A stretch of 64,000 bases of DNA from Phyto melanocephala (taxonomy: Eukaryota > Arthropoda > Insecta > Diptera > Rhinophoridae). The position numbers and the translations under genes were made by a program. Shown piece by piece: positions 62,949-64,000 of this stretch (positions are counted from its first letter, which is position 1; every line of letters starts with the position of its first letter). The stretch spans positions 72,551,126 to 72,615,125 of the forward strand of contig OW799237.1 in the NCBI GenBank assembly GCA_941918925.1, given 5' to 3'. The notes beneath the pieces are model-generated. The model was not told the DNA's origin and did no database searches. It saw only the letters and a program-made list of their open reading frames with translations.

Positions 62949-63939
62949 ATAATGATTAAAGTTTTCTAATGACTTTGAATATGTAGCTCACTTGCTTCAT
63001 CGGTGTCGTAACTAATGTCAAAAATTTATTGAATCCGCCTTGATTTCATTAATTTATGCAGGGATGGATAATTTCTTTTCTTACTGAACTAAGTTAATTG
63101 TTGTAGTTTTTGTTGTGTACTTTTTTAATAACAATTACACCAATTTTATTTATATTTGTTGTTTTTACATTCTTTATCAAGTGTTTTACTATTATGCATT
63201 CGATGGTTACAGGTAGAAAGGCCCTAAATCTTATTTCTTACGATAATAAGTTTTTCGGTGATGGTTATTCATAAAATGTTTGTGTGAGAAACATAGAATT
63301 CTTCAATTTTGCGATAGAGAGTTTGTTTAGTTTTAGCCAATGTTATAGGATCGTTTGAACTTGTTATACTTTTGACTGGTTCAAAACGTTACTAGTTAAA
63401 TATTTAGCTAGAGCGTAGTTTCTAATAAAACCATAACATACTTTAAGGCGTACTCGTATACCTAACAATCAAAACCAACAAATTTAGTAGGTTTGAAAAA
63501 TACATTAATTTTAATTAATAAAAAATGCAAAAAGTAATTTCCTTAGTTAATCAAGTATGAATTCTATTTACGACTAAATTTTTCTAAACTACTATTTTTT
63601 TTTTCTTTTTTAAATATCAACTTTTTTCTTTTAACTACAATTTTTTGATCCCAAAACACACCTTGTATTTGCAGCATTTAACTGAATGTATTTGTTTTTA
63701 ACATATTTAATTATTTGTTTATAATTTGTTTTAAAACTGGCCATTACAGCGCAAAGAAATAAAAAATGTTTTATTTACACCTAATTCTAATCAGTTTTAG
63801 CCTTAAATAAATTCAATTTACACATGAACTACTTAAAATAAATTTTTTGCATAAACAAATTGTTTATCAACTTGAAAATCATTAAATTAATAAAATTTAA
63901 ATGGTGCAGGTAATAGTTATCAAATGATGTAAACATATT
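62949..63939. other. Intergenic, nothing recognised
   Basis: AT-rich sequence with no supported gene or repeat boundary. Confidence 0.5.
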
Positions 63940-64000
63940 GGGCCAATTCAAAGTGGTTGCATATCAGTCATATTTGTACTATTTCATATTATTTTATGCA
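63940..64000. mobile_element. GGGCCAATTCAAAGT MITE, second copy, cut by window edge
   Basis: The final 61 bases are identical, base for base as far as I can follow, to the first 61 of the MITE at 43286 (GGGCCAATTCAAAGTGGTTG onward). The rest is outside the window. Confidence 0.8.

Overview
The window is AT-rich, intron-bearing animal DNA from a higher fly. Reasons: a nidogen of insect architecture, a 26S proteasome subunit very close to the fly Rpn8/Mov34 protein, and dense fly-type transposon debris. A calyptrate fly (blowfly or house-fly relative) is my inference; nothing here fixes the species.

Four host genes can be supported. (1) On the minus strand from 7855 to the left edge, a lysine-rich coiled-coil gene: three spliced exons at 1-705 join in frame, and a start exon at 7772-7855 fits their phase, with about 7 kb of nested transposons between. 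I cannot name it. (2) At 9620-10684 on the plus strand, Rpn8/PSMD7, a 19S proteasome lid subunit, with one 51-nt intron that is in frame and free of stops. (3) At 28388-57154 on the plus strand, nidogen (Ndg), a basement-membrane glycoprotein that links laminin and collagen IV. Eleven coding exons join in consistent phase to 4053 nt (1350 residues); intron 1 is about 19 kb and full of transposons. (4) At 54912-55430 on the minus strand, an intronless 172-aa gene nested in Ndg intron 7, with a mitochondrial-looking N terminus, one membrane segment and its own polyadenylation signal.

The rest is mostly mobile DNA. 1-8 kb: an 8-bp-TSD MITE, a tandem tRNA-derived SINE, a Helitron, and a LINE inserted in a hAT-like foldback element. 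8-9 kb: a MITE upstream of Rpn8. 11-28 kb: repeats of a family ending in a TTCGGC palindrome and GGGTATA, two Helitron types (one with about twelve 142-bp units), a Ty3/gypsy relic whose RT and integrase pieces point in opposite directions, a TAA-flanked MITE, tandem Helitrons and a hAT element with perfect 8-bp TSD and transposase remains. Ndg intron 1 (28.6-47.7 kb): a LINE RNase H relic, a second hAT with a Helitron inside it, a Helitron keeping a PIF1-helicase fragment, a Tc1-like relic, foldback elements and a second copy of the SINE. 48-57 kb: the compact part of Ndg, with the nested gene and a mariner-like relic. 57-64 kb: a 129-bp near-perfect hairpin, repeat pairs, a LINE 3' end beside a (TTA)n tract, and two further TIR elements, the last cut by the window edge.

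No prokaryotic-style system, CRISPR array or functional tRNA/rRNA gene was seen. The most useful observations are the transposon-split coiled-coil gene, the nested intronic gene, the stop-free 51-nt Rpn8 intron, the Helitron that ties the GGGCGTGGC repeats to a helicase source, and hairpins with hammerhead-like core motifs.
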